From: Coleofasciculus sp. FACHB-1120
GTDB lineage: Bacteria > Cyanobacteriota > Cyanobacteriia > Cyanobacteriales > FACHB-T130
Direction: 5' to 3'
NCBI RefSeq assembly: GCF_014698845.1
Contig: NZ_JACJTV010000021.1
Coordinates: 1 to 64,000, forward strand
DNA length: 64,000 bases
The position numbers and the translations under genes are program-made. Under the pieces are notes generated by a model. The model had not been told where the DNA came from, did no database searches, and saw nothing but the letters and a program-made list of their open reading frames with translations. This document shows positions 35,485 to 44,203 of this stretch, one piece after another; position 1 is the first letter of the stretch, and the number at the start of each line of letters is the position of its first letter.

Positions 35485-35961
35485 TAGTCGAGAACTCTAT
35501 CAATCATTTCATCACTCTGTCGTTTTCGGTTCCCACCGTCAAGCATTTTTCCTGGTGGTTAGGTTTGTCTCCAGGCGTCATAATCTCTAACCGCTCCAGA
35601 AACCGCTCCAGACCAAGATGCTTATGAACAGCCGCTTCGCGAGTGGTTGGTGGAAAACATCCAGAATCAGCGATCGCTTTAAGTTTTTAACAAGTAGTAA
35701 AAACTGCTGAAAAACGAGTTTATTAAAGTTTAAATAAAGCTAAAGTAAGCGGAAATTTAAGAGAATCTTTTTTGCAAGTGGGAGACTTTATCTCAAAAAC
35801 ATCCAGGAACGGGTGACTAGCACAGACATTACCTAGACATTGCATAGACATTATAGGTTTGAGGCTCCAGCTAATCGGTAATCCATGATTGGTAATCGGG
35901 CTAAAGAACATTCCTACCTAATTAGCAACTTTTGAATTAGCGACTAGCTGAACAAATCTCG
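35485..35961. other. Spacer between ftrC and DUF309 genes
   Basis: No gene is supported. The AT-rich part (35690-35770) has no recognisable promoter that I can state with confidence. Confidence 0.45.
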
Positions 35962-36324
35962 TTACATACTATCGCGTACAGCTTTAATTTCTTCCAGGGA
36001 GATTTCCTGCATCTCACCCCGAAACTCGTTATCTTCTGTCAGAAATAACATGCAGTGGCACTCTTTTCGCTCTCGCATCGGTACGCAAGGACAATTCCAG
36101 AAAGTTGCATGTACCTCTGCTTCTTTATCTTCGTAGTGGCGACAGGGGCACAAAGGGGCACCTAGATCATCTTTATGCTTGGCGAGTCCTTCAATCACTA
36201 CGGCTGTTACTGAAGGATCGACGCAGAAGTAGGTGCCAGTACGCTTGGCGTAAGTTTCGGAGAAATGGCGCATCGCCTCTAGACTTTTTTCGCTAGATTT
36301 TGTTTCAGTTTCTGATGGGTTCAT
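35962..36324 (-). CDS. ftrC: Ferredoxin-thioredoxin reductase catalytic chain
   Basis: A 120-residue iron-sulfur protein. The cysteines occur as CPC (in GAPLCPCRHYED), CPC (in FWNCPCVPMRE) and CHC (in KECHCMLF), with a single Cys near residue 34. These hold the 4Fe-4S cluster and the redox-active disulfide that passes electrons from photosynthetic ferredoxin to thioredoxin. It works with the variable chain FtrV, which is not in this window. The N-terminal 15 residues are an acidic, Ser-rich extension. Monocistronic in appearance; the DUF58 gene is upstream on the same strand at 96 bp. Confidence 0.95.
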   Translation of the reverse strand: MNPSETETKSSEKSLEAMRHFSETYAKRTGTYFCVDPSVTAVVIEGLAKHKDDLGAPLCPCRHYEDKEAEVHATFWNCPCVPMRERKECHCMLFLTEDNEFRGEMQEISLEEIKAVRDSM

Positions 36325-36419
36325 AAAATGAGATGACGCGAGATCGACAGGTGTTTATGCATTGTATCTTAAGCCTTTTCCCCAAGGAGGTTGGCTGGGA
36401 TCGATGCAATCGGGCAAGC

Positions 36420-37577
36420 TTACTTCAGAGGGGATTGTAGCTGAAGGTGTAGCGGCTGCTCGGTATTGATGACAATGCCAGAGGAATTGCGATTGACGGG
36501 CATTGCAGGCTCAGTTGAAGGCTCCGGCATCCAGATCATCCAGCGGCTACCGGGGGGTAAAGCGCTTAGGGTAAGATGATTCGGAGTCAGCCAGATTAAG
36601 GGAAGCGTGGGTGGATCTCCAGCACGGGCATCTTCTCCAGCGTAGGTTGCGGCTAAAGTTTCTAAAACCACGCGATGACCTTGCACCAAACCTGTGGACG
36701 CTGTCCAAAGTTTTACACTTAACTGACGCCCACTGGCATAGAAGTACAGGGATGCCGCAGCAATGACTGCTTGTTCAAAATGCTCTGGGTTCCAACTGGT
36801 GGAGCTATCGAGGCAGATAATGACTTCTTGTCCACCCGTAAAGACTTCTAGTTCGCGCACCTGGAATTCACCGTAACGGGCGCTGGTTCGCCAGTGGATT
36901 AACCGAGTGGGATCTCCAACTCGATAGGGGCGAAGCGATCGCGTGACTCCTTCTGTGGCAGCTTGGGAACGGCGATCTAAACTCAGAAATAGGGGACTTT
37001 TCTCTTGCCCAATTTCATCCACCATTGGGCAGTTGGTCAGGGGTAAAACGGTGGGATAAACAAATGCCGTAGCCGCAACTTCACGCTGGCGACGACACCA
37101 GAATAATCCTACAGGGGCAGCAGTTCTCAGTTGTACTGTGTTCCACCGATAAACCCCGCGTTTTTGTGTGGGTAGGTAGTAAATCCAGTGGTGAACGCTA
37201 TGAGGAGAAATCGTTTCAATTGCCGTCTGTACAGGCTGTCCCAGTACGAAGGGGAGAACGTCCCGGACTAAGAGTAAGGTTTTGGGATGGTTAACCGGAT
37301 TTTCAATTTCTAATTCAATGGTTAGATCGTCGCCGACGCTGACGGGCTGGATAGGGCGTCGGGTGACTTGAAGATGACGAAGCGATCGCACGGAGAGAAA
37401 GGCGGCGATTCCCAGTAGTGCCAAGCTGAGACCACTAATCACATACAGCCACCCCGCCATTGTGTTCGTGGCGGCTCCAAAAAAACAGATGGAGATGATT
37501 CCTAGTATCCACCCGGCGTAGGCTGGTGTCACCCAGCGAGTTTCCAGCCAGTCTGCTATTCGATAACCGATATTCAT
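36420..37577 (-). CDS. DUF58 domain membrane protein
   Basis: A 385-residue protein. Two N-terminal membrane helices (residues about 20-60, GWILGIISICFFGAATNTM and following) precede a beta-rich segment and the DUF58 core, whose hallmark is SLRPYRVGDPTRLIHWRTSARYG, continuing EFQVRELEVF. DUF58 proteins usually occur next to MoxR AAA ATPases and von Willebrand factor A proteins; none is adjacent here. The function is unknown. The ATG at 37577 begins the conserved IADWLETRWVTPAYAG segment. Confidence 0.9.
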   Translation of the reverse strand: MNIGYRIADWLETRWVTPAYAGWILGIISICFFGAATNTMAGWLYVISGLSLALLGIAAFLSVRSLRHLQVTRRPIQPVSVGDDLTIELEIENPVNHPKTLLLVRDVLPFVLGQPVQTAIETISPHSVHHWIYYLPTQKRGVYRWNTVQLRTAAPVGLFWCRRQREVAATAFVYPTVLPLTNCPMVDEIGQEKSPLFLSLDRRSQAATEGVTRSLRPYRVGDPTRLIHWRTSARYGEFQVRELEVFTGGQEVIICLDSSTSWNPEHFEQAVIAAASLYFYASGRQLSVKLWTASTGLVQGHRVVLETLAATYAGEDARAGDPPTLPLIWLTPNHLTLSALPPGSRWMIWMPEPSTEPAMPVNRNSSGIVINTEQPLHLQLQSPLK

Positions 37578-37789
37578 AAACAGCGCTGCCCAGTCTAGAC
37601 TCTAGCTATCCCAGCACCTTAACAAAATTGTGATTACAAATAAATAAGAGATTTTACACCTGTCTGGGAATTTTTTAGAATTAAGGACATTCACGGTTGA
37701 CTTAAAGAAAATTTTTAAAGGCAAGATCAATTAAACTGTGGTTTTACCGATGCTGCCAGACCCAGTGAGTACCCAGGGGAAACAAAAAA

Positions 37790-39010
37790 ATGACCAAAGC
37801 CAATGATGCTGAAGCGACTCGCGCACACGCTCCTTCACGCATGCCACCACCACTACCGCCACCACCGATTCCTCCGCAGATGCAGCCTGGGAGACCCCCA
37901 GAGGTTAGCAGCGCAACTTCCATTAAACAGATGGTAAAAGATGCCTATGCTCAAAAGGCCTCTGACATCCATATTCGAGTCGGGCAAGTTCCTAGATATC
38001 GGATTCGAGGCCAGATGGTAGAGGCTGAGGGTCAGCTCAAAGTGACACCAGAAATGTTTGAGCAAAACCTTGCCGAGATCCTGACTCCTGCTCAGCGAAA
38101 ACAGTTTGCAGAAACCAAGGAACTGGATACGGCAATTTTCTATCCAGGTTTCGTGCGTTGTCGGGTGAATTGTTTTGAATCCCTGATGGGCGGAGCGATG
38201 GTTCTACGGTTGATCAGCCTGGAGATCCCTTCTATTGATAGTTTAGGCTTACCGCAAATCCTCAAGGATATTGTGAGCAAACCGCAAGGATTGATTCTGG
38301 TGACAGGTCCCACGGGATCTGGTAAATCGACTTCCTTAGCGGCGATGATTCGTCATCTGAATGAGACGACGAATAAGCATATTGTCACAATTGAAGACCC
38401 GATTGAATTTGTCCACCCTTCCCAAAAGTGCTTGGTTAGTCAACGGGAAGTGGGTTTACATACCAATGAGTTTCACGGGGCACTGCGGTCAGTTCTGCGG
38501 GAAGATCCAGACGTGATTCTGATTGGGGAAATGCGCGATCGCATTACCGTTAATACCGCTCTGCAAGCTGCCCAAACAGGTCACTTAGTCTTAGGTACTC
38601 TGCACACTCGCAATGCTATCAACGCGGTTAACCGTTTGTTGAACTTGTACAACGCCGATGAACAGCCAGCGATGCGAATTCAGATTACCGATTCTTTGGT
38701 GGCTGTGATTGCACAACTGCTGCTGCCAACCACGGATAGTCGTCGCACAGCAGTCCACGACATCTTGATCAATACCCCGGCGATGCAGGATTACTTGCTC
38801 AAGGGTGAAGATGAGGAAGCTTATCGGTTGATGCAAGATGACTCGTTTGACGGAATGCAGGTGATGAATCAGGCGCTTTACGACCAAATGCTAGAGGGTC
38901 GGATTACCCTAGAAGCGGCATTAAGTGCTTCCCCAGATCCCAACGATCTAGATCGCCGTATCCGCACTGGCGGAATTGACGCTTCTAACGCAGCTCGTAC
39001 TTGGATGTAA
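37790..39010 (+). CDS. pilT: PilT-family type IV pilus retraction ATPase
   Basis: A 406-residue secretion ATPase. A Pro-rich N-terminus (residues 15-45) is followed by the PAS-like domain (residues 50-150, KASDIHIRVGQVPRYRIRG) and the RecA-like domain: Walker A VTGPTGSGKSTS, ASP box TIEDPIEFVHPSQ, Walker B DPDVILIGEMRD and His box HLVLGTLHTRNA. The DPDVILIGEMRD block is specific to PilT-type retraction ATPases. The C-terminus is longer and more divergent than standard PilT, so it could be a PilT paralogue (PilT2-like). Start ATG 37790, with AGGGGAAA upstream. A bidirectional terminator follows. Confidence 0.9.
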   Translation: MTKANDAEATRAHAPSRMPPPLPPPPIPPQMQPGRPPEVSSATSIKQMVKDAYAQKASDIHIRVGQVPRYRIRGQMVEAEGQLKVTPEMFEQNLAEILTPAQRKQFAETKELDTAIFYPGFVRCRVNCFESLMGGAMVLRLISLEIPSIDSLGLPQILKDIVSKPQGLILVTGPTGSGKSTSLAAMIRHLNETTNKHIVTIEDPIEFVHPSQKCLVSQREVGLHTNEFHGALRSVLREDPDVILIGEMRDRITVNTALQAAQTGHLVLGTLHTRNAINAVNRLLNLYNADEQPAMRIQITDSLVAVIAQLLLPTTDSRRTAVHDILINTPAMQDYLLKGEDEEAYRLMQDDSFDGMQVMNQALYDQMLEGRITLEAALSASPDPNDLDRRIRTGGIDASNAARTWM

Positions 39011-39047
39011 GCTGAGTTTTACACAAAAGCTAGGGCGATCGCTCTAA

Positions 39048-39078
39048 GAAAAAAGCCCGCCGTTGCGGGCTTTTTTCT
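39048..39078. terminator. Bidirectional terminator between pilT-like gene and typA
   Basis: AAAAAAGCCCGC pairs exactly with GCGGGCTTTTTT around CGTT. It serves both convergent genes. A second hairpin (TAGCCCCA with TGGGGCTA, about 39080-39105) follows. Confidence 0.92.
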
Positions 39079-39121
39079 TGTAGCCCCAGGCTGAAGCTTG
39101 GGGCTACTGTTGTCGAATAAT

Positions 39122-40912
39122 TTACCGCTTCGCCAACTTCTTTGTCATCTTCCGCAGACGAATTGATTTAGGAGTGACTTCCACCAATTCATCTGAACCA
39201 ATGTATTCCAAAGCACGCTCCAAACTCATATCGATTGGCGCTTGCAACTGCACTAATTCATCACCGCCAGAAGCACGGTGGTTCGTCAGCTGCTTCGCCT
39301 TGCAGACATTAAGTTCCAAATCTTGAGAACGGTTGTGTTCCCCGACAATCATGCCTTTGTAAACTTTGGTGCCCGGAGTGATAAAGAATGCACCCCGATC
39401 CTCGGCATTCTTCATCGCGTAGAAGGTAGCAACCCCTTCCTCAAACGAAATTAAAACACCGTTGCGGCGAGTTTCCATATCGCTGCTGATGGGGCGATAG
39501 TCTAGGAAGCTGTGGTTCATAATCCCTTCGCCACGGGTGAGGCGCATGAATTCACCCCGGAAGCCGATTAAACCACGGGCGGGAATTACAAATTCTAGCT
39601 GAGTGCGACCAGTGGCACTCATCTGCATATCTTGCATTTCGCCCTTGCGCTGCCCCAAACGCTCGATACAGCCACCGCTGGCTTCTTGCGGGACATCCAG
39701 CACCAAGCATTCGTAAGGTTCGCACGGTTGACCGCTGACTTCGCGGAAAATCACTTGCGGCTGGGAAACTTGAAATTCATAGCCTTCCCGGCGCATGGTT
39801 TCAATCAAGATGCCGAGGTGAAGTTCGCCTCGACCGGAAACCAGTAATTTATCGGGAGAGTCGGTATCTTCGACACGCAGGGCGACGTTCGTTTCAAGTT
39901 CGCGCAACAGGCGATCGCGTACTTGCCGTGATGTCACCATCGTCCCTTCCTGTCCAGCAAAGGGCGAATCGTTCACCGAGAAGGTCATTTGCAAGGTAGG
40001 TTCATCCACCTTAATCAGCGGCAAAGCTTGCGGTTCGTTCGGACAAGTAATTGTTTCGCCAATATTCGCATCGGCAAAACCAGCCACCGCCACAATATTT
40101 CCCGCAGAGGCTTCTGCCAAATCAATCCGCTTTAAGCCTTCAAAACCCATCAACTTGGAGATTTTGCCTTTCACAATGGCGCTGGTTTCCGTCACCAAAG
40201 CCACTTGTTGCCCCATCCGGATTGTGCCGTTATGGATTTTGCCAATCACAATCCGACCCAGATATTCAGAATAATCCAGGGTTGTCACTTGCAGTTGTAA
40301 AGGCTTATTCGGATCGCCTACAGGTGGCGCGACATGGTGCAGAATTGCCTCAAACATGGGCTGCATATCCATGTTGTCGGATTCCAGGTCATTTTTGGCA
40401 TAACCGTTGATACCAGAGGCAAACAGATAAGGGAAATCGCACTGATCGTCATCTGCGCCTAGTTCCAAAAACAGATCCAAGACTTTATCAATTGCGCCGT
40501 GGGGATCAGCTTGAGGACGGTCGATTTTATTCACAACAACGATTGGGCGCAATCCCTTCTCCAGGGCTTTTTTCAGCACAAATCGCGTTTGGGGCATGGG
40601 GCCTTCATTGGCATCTACAATCAAGATACAGCCATCCACCATGCCTAACACCCGCTCGACTTCACCACCAAAATCGGCGTGTCCGGGGGTATCAATAATA
40701 TTGATCAGGGTTTCTTTATATCTGACGGCGGTATTTTTCGCCAAAATTGTGATGCCTCGTTCCCGCTCTAGGGCATTGGAATCCATGACGCAATCAGGAA
40801 CGTCTTCGCCTTCGCGGAAGATGCCAGATTGCCGGAGGAGGGCATCAACGAGGGTTGTTTTGCCGTGATCGACGTGGGCAATGATTGCGACGTTACGAAT
40901 AGGGAGCGTCAT
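39122..40912 (-). CDS. typA: Translational GTPase TypA/BipA
   Basis: A 596-residue GTPase of the elongation-factor group. The G-domain has G1 AHVDHGKTTL, G2 RERGITILAKN, G3 DTPGHADFGG and G4 VVNKIDRPQAD. Then come domains II and III, an EF-G V-like domain and the TypA C-terminal domain (ARGLIGFRGEF, GEHNRSQDLELNV). It acts on the ribosome under stress and cold. Length and domain order are normal. Monocistronic; convergent with the pilT-like gene. Confidence 0.96.
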   Translation of the reverse strand: MTLPIRNVAIIAHVDHGKTTLVDALLRQSGIFREGEDVPDCVMDSNALERERGITILAKNTAVRYKETLINIIDTPGHADFGGEVERVLGMVDGCILIVDANEGPMPQTRFVLKKALEKGLRPIVVVNKIDRPQADPHGAIDKVLDLFLELGADDDQCDFPYLFASGINGYAKNDLESDNMDMQPMFEAILHHVAPPVGDPNKPLQLQVTTLDYSEYLGRIVIGKIHNGTIRMGQQVALVTETSAIVKGKISKLMGFEGLKRIDLAEASAGNIVAVAGFADANIGETITCPNEPQALPLIKVDEPTLQMTFSVNDSPFAGQEGTMVTSRQVRDRLLRELETNVALRVEDTDSPDKLLVSGRGELHLGILIETMRREGYEFQVSQPQVIFREVSGQPCEPYECLVLDVPQEASGGCIERLGQRKGEMQDMQMSATGRTQLEFVIPARGLIGFRGEFMRLTRGEGIMNHSFLDYRPISSDMETRRNGVLISFEEGVATFYAMKNAEDRGAFFITPGTKVYKGMIVGEHNRSQDLELNVCKAKQLTNHRASGGDELVQLQAPIDMSLERALEYIGSDELVEVTPKSIRLRKMTKKLAKR

Positions 40913-41280
40913 AGAAGCGTGCCAGAGAGGGTGTTGAGATTGAAATAGATGTCTCTTGGCTTCATTAACAGAATTTGGGATTTAACATGAATGCTGTAAA
41001 GAAGCCTTAACAATTCTAGCCTAATCGCCCGAAACATGGCGCTAGTTTCATGCATCCAACCCTACCCTTCGGACGATGGGAGGGGCAAAGCCTTACATTC
41101 TTTTCAGCTTTCTTTTTAGCCTTTCGTAAGGCACAGACATAACAGACGCTAAGCGGCGCAATGATTGCGGTAGCCGTGTGAAACGAATCACTGTCCAGAA
41201 ACGCGATCGCCCTTAGCCTAACTAAAGATAAGAATTGGCGAGGCAAAGATTATCACCAACAACAACATGAGGGAGACTTC
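40913..41280. other. Spacer between typA and the ethylene-type kinase
   Basis: Divergent promoters for typA and the kinase operon must lie here. No gene and no clear operator were seen. GAGGGAG at 41268-41274 is the kinase ribosome binding site. Confidence 0.5.
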
Positions 41281-43713
41281 ATGCCAAATTTTTTAAGAAC
41301 CCTTTTAACTTCAGGAGGGTTTATTCCCCACGGACACTGCTATCTTTGGAAGCCAGATTTAGTTTGGCTTCATGTTGCTTCAGATGCTTTGATTGCGCTG
41401 GCATATTATTCAATTCCATTCATGCTGGTCTATTTCGTCTACAAAAGACGAGATGTGCCTTTTAACTGGATTTTTCTGATGTTTGGCAGCTTTATCATCG
41501 CCTGTGGCACCACTCATCTAATGGAAATCTGGACGCTGTGGCATCCTACTTACTGGCTAGCCGGATGGATCAAAGCTTTTACTGCAATTGTCTCCCTCGG
41601 TACGGCGGTGCTGCTGTCAGAATTGATCCCTAAAGCGCTGGTTCTCCCTAGTCCAGAAGAATTAGAAGCGGTAAACCTGGCGCTGAGAAACGAAATACTA
41701 GAGCGTCAGCAAGTGGAGGAAGCGCTACGCGAAAGTGAAAGACGGTTCCGCGCCATTTTTAACCAAACATTTCAATTCATTGGATTACTGAAACCGGATG
41801 GCACTGTCTTAGAGATTAATCAGACAGCGCTAGAGTTCGTTGGAATTCAGGCGGCGGATATAGTTGGTCGTCCATTTTGGGATGAAGTTTGGAACCTACC
41901 GACCGAATTCCTGAATCAGTGGAAAGCAGCGATTACCGAAGCAGCAAACGGTAACTTTGTTCGTTTTGAAGGGAATCTGCCCACTCCTCAAGGCACAATG
42001 TTTGTTGATGCCTCGCTCAAACCTGTGAAAGACGAGACAGGACAAGTCGTGCTATTGATTCCCGAAGGTCGGGAAATTACCGAGCGCAAAACTGCTGAAG
42101 AAGCATTGCAGCGAGCTTATGATGAACTAGAAATTCGGGTTCGGGAAAGAACGGCAGAATTAACTACTATCAACGCATCGTTAGAAGCTGAAATTGCTGA
42201 GCGAAAACAAGCGCAAGCAGCGCTACACCAGCGAGAACAAGAACTCAAAGCGCTAGTTGAAAATACTCCAGATATCATTGCCCGATTTGATCGAGATTTA
42301 CGTCATACCTATGTCAATTCAGCAATAGAAGTGGCAACAGGAGCACCGCCTGAGGTATTTATCGGCAAAACGAATCGAGAATTAGGGATGTCTGAGGATC
42401 TCGTTTGCCATTGGGAAAGCGTTATTCGCCAAGTTATTGAAACGGGTCAACAGAGTGTTGTTGAATTTCAGTTTTCGACACCGAATGGGCTGAAATATTA
42501 TCAATCTCGCCTCGTAGCGGAACTTACGAAAGACGGTTTAATCAATTCTGTTCTCAGTATCTCGCGAGACATCACTGGACTGAAGCAGGTGGAGGAAGCG
42601 TTGCGAAATAGCGAACAACGATTCCGTGCCACTTTCAATCAAGCTGCTGTCGGTATTGCACAGGTAGAGATGAATGGACGATGGCGACTGGTGAACCAAA
42701 AGCTTTGCGACATTACTGGTTACACCCGCGAGGAACTTTTAGAGCGAACTTTTCAAGAGATTACTCACCCTGATGACCTCAATACTGACCTTGAATACGT
42801 CGGTCGAATGTTGGCTGGCGAGATTTCAACCTACTCAATGGAAAAGCGCTACATCTGCAAAGACACCTCCCAAATCTGGATTAATCTGACCGGATCGGTT
42901 GTTCGTGATGATGCAGGTGAACCTAGGTACTTTATTGCCATTGTGGAAGACATTAGCGATCGCAAACGATTCCGGCAGGAAATTCTACAACTCAATCAAG
43001 ACTTGGAACGCCGGGTGGTCGAACGGACTGCACAACTCGAAGTCGCCAATCGGGAACTAGAAGCTTTTTCTTATTCTGTGTCCCACGATTTACGTGCGCC
43101 GCTGCGGAGTGTTGATGGCTTTAGTCAGGCGCTTTTGGAGCGCTATGCTGACACGCTGGATGAGAAAGGCAAACACTATCTGAATCGGATTCGTGCAGGC
43201 AGCCAGCGCATGGGAGAACTCATTGATGACCTGCTAGAGCTTTCGCGGGTGACACGTACCGAGATGCGGAGGACGGAAGTTGACTTAAGCGCGATCGCTT
43301 CTCAGATTGCCATTGAGCTAAGACAGACGCAACCGGAACGGCAGGTTGAATTTGCGATCGCTCCCGGCATCGTTGCACAGGGCGATGCGCGGCTTTTACG
43401 AATTATTCTAGAAAACCTCCTTCATAACGCCTGGAAATTTACGTCAAATCGCTTATATGCTTGTATTGAATTTGGCATCATACTACAGACAGACTCTCAA
43501 ACTGCCTATTTTGTGAGTGACAATGGTGCTGGCTTTGACATGGCTTACGCCAACAAATTATTTGGAGCCTTTCAGCGCCTACACTCAATGACTGAGTTCC
43601 CTGGAACTGGCATCGGGCTGGCAACTGTTCAGCGGATCGTTCACCGCCACGGTGGTCGAGTATGGGCTGAAGGCGCAGTAGAACAAGGCGCAACTTTCTA
43701 TTTCACGCTCTAG
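41281..43713 (+). CDS. Ethylene-receptor-type PAS histidine kinase
   Basis: An 810-residue membrane sensor. Residues 25-115 form three helices matching the ethylene-binding domain of plant ETR1. Asp35, Tyr42, Ile45, Pro46, Ile72, Cys75 and His79 line up with ETR1 residues Asp25, Tyr32, Ile35, Pro36, Ile62, Cys65 and His69 at a constant offset of 10 (DALIALAYYSIP; FIIACGTTHLMEIW). Cys and His bind the copper cofactor in ETR1. Three PAS domains follow (about 150-270, 320-435, 440-565). A HisKA helix (YSVSHDLRAPLRSVDGF) and an ATPase domain (VSDNGAGFDMAYANKLFGAFQR, in part DNGAGF, and GTGIGLATVQRIVHRHGG) complete it. It heads an apparent operon with the two genes downstream. Confidence 0.93.
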   Translation: MPNFLRTLLTSGGFIPHGHCYLWKPDLVWLHVASDALIALAYYSIPFMLVYFVYKRRDVPFNWIFLMFGSFIIACGTTHLMEIWTLWHPTYWLAGWIKAFTAIVSLGTAVLLSELIPKALVLPSPEELEAVNLALRNEILERQQVEEALRESERRFRAIFNQTFQFIGLLKPDGTVLEINQTALEFVGIQAADIVGRPFWDEVWNLPTEFLNQWKAAITEAANGNFVRFEGNLPTPQGTMFVDASLKPVKDETGQVVLLIPEGREITERKTAEEALQRAYDELEIRVRERTAELTTINASLEAEIAERKQAQAALHQREQELKALVENTPDIIARFDRDLRHTYVNSAIEVATGAPPEVFIGKTNRELGMSEDLVCHWESVIRQVIETGQQSVVEFQFSTPNGLKYYQSRLVAELTKDGLINSVLSISRDITGLKQVEEALRNSEQRFRATFNQAAVGIAQVEMNGRWRLVNQKLCDITGYTREELLERTFQEITHPDDLNTDLEYVGRMLAGEISTYSMEKRYICKDTSQIWINLTGSVVRDDAGEPRYFIAIVEDISDRKRFRQEILQLNQDLERRVVERTAQLEVANRELEAFSYSVSHDLRAPLRSVDGFSQALLERYADTLDEKGKHYLNRIRAGSQRMGELIDDLLELSRVTRTEMRRTEVDLSAIASQIAIELRQTQPERQVEFAIAPGIVAQGDARLLRIILENLLHNAWKFTSNRLYACIEFGIILQTDSQTAYFVSDNGAGFDMAYANKLFGAFQRLHSMTEFPGTGIGLATVQRIVHRHGGRVWAEGAVEQGATFYFTL

Positions 43714-43753
43714 GGTGGGCAGAATTTAAACTTACTTCTAAACGGAAAATAAA

Positions 43754-44203
43754 TTGAATAACCGACACATCCTATTGGTAGAAGATAATCCTGATGATGA
43801 AGAGCTTACTTTACTGGCTTTAGATGAAAGCGGTATTTCCTACAATATTGTGGTAGCCCGCGATGGAGTAGAGGCACTGGATTATCTGTTTGGTACGGGT
43901 AAGTACGCTGACAGGGACATCTACAACCTACCAGCAGTCGTTCTACTGGATATAAAGATGCCCAAAATCGATGGTTTAGAAGTGTTGCAACGACTGCGTG
44001 CCAACGAACTGACAAAACTCTTGCCAGTCGTCATTCTCACGACATCAACAGAGAAGCAAGACCTCCTCAAGGGTTACAGCTTTGGTTGTAACAGTTACAT
44101 CCGCAAACCTGTAGATTATGTACAATTTATGACAGCAGTAAGGCAGTTGGGAATGTATTGGCTGCTTTTAAATGAAGCCCCACCGCTGCTAGGAATAGGA
44201 TGA
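43754..44203 (+). CDS. Single-domain response regulator (Rcp1-like)
   Basis: A 149-residue receiver domain with no output domain. The acidic pair is in LVEDNPDDEELT, the phospho-acceptor Asp in VVLLDIKMPKIDG and the Lys in YIRKPVDYVQF. The loop after beta-3 matches the Rcp1 type that partners cyanobacterial phytochromes and hybrid kinases. The start is TTG at 43754, as the only start that retains the first beta-strand; AACGGAAAA precedes it weakly. Its last 4 bases overlap the next gene (ATGA), so the two are translationally coupled. It follows the ethylene-type kinase by 40 bp. Confidence 0.88.
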   Translation: MNNRHILLVEDNPDDEELTLLALDESGISYNIVVARDGVEALDYLFGTGKYADRDIYNLPAVVLLDIKMPKIDGLEVLQRLRANELTKLLPVVILTTSTEKQDLLKGYSFGCNSYIRKPVDYVQFMTAVRQLGMYWLLLNEAPPLLGIG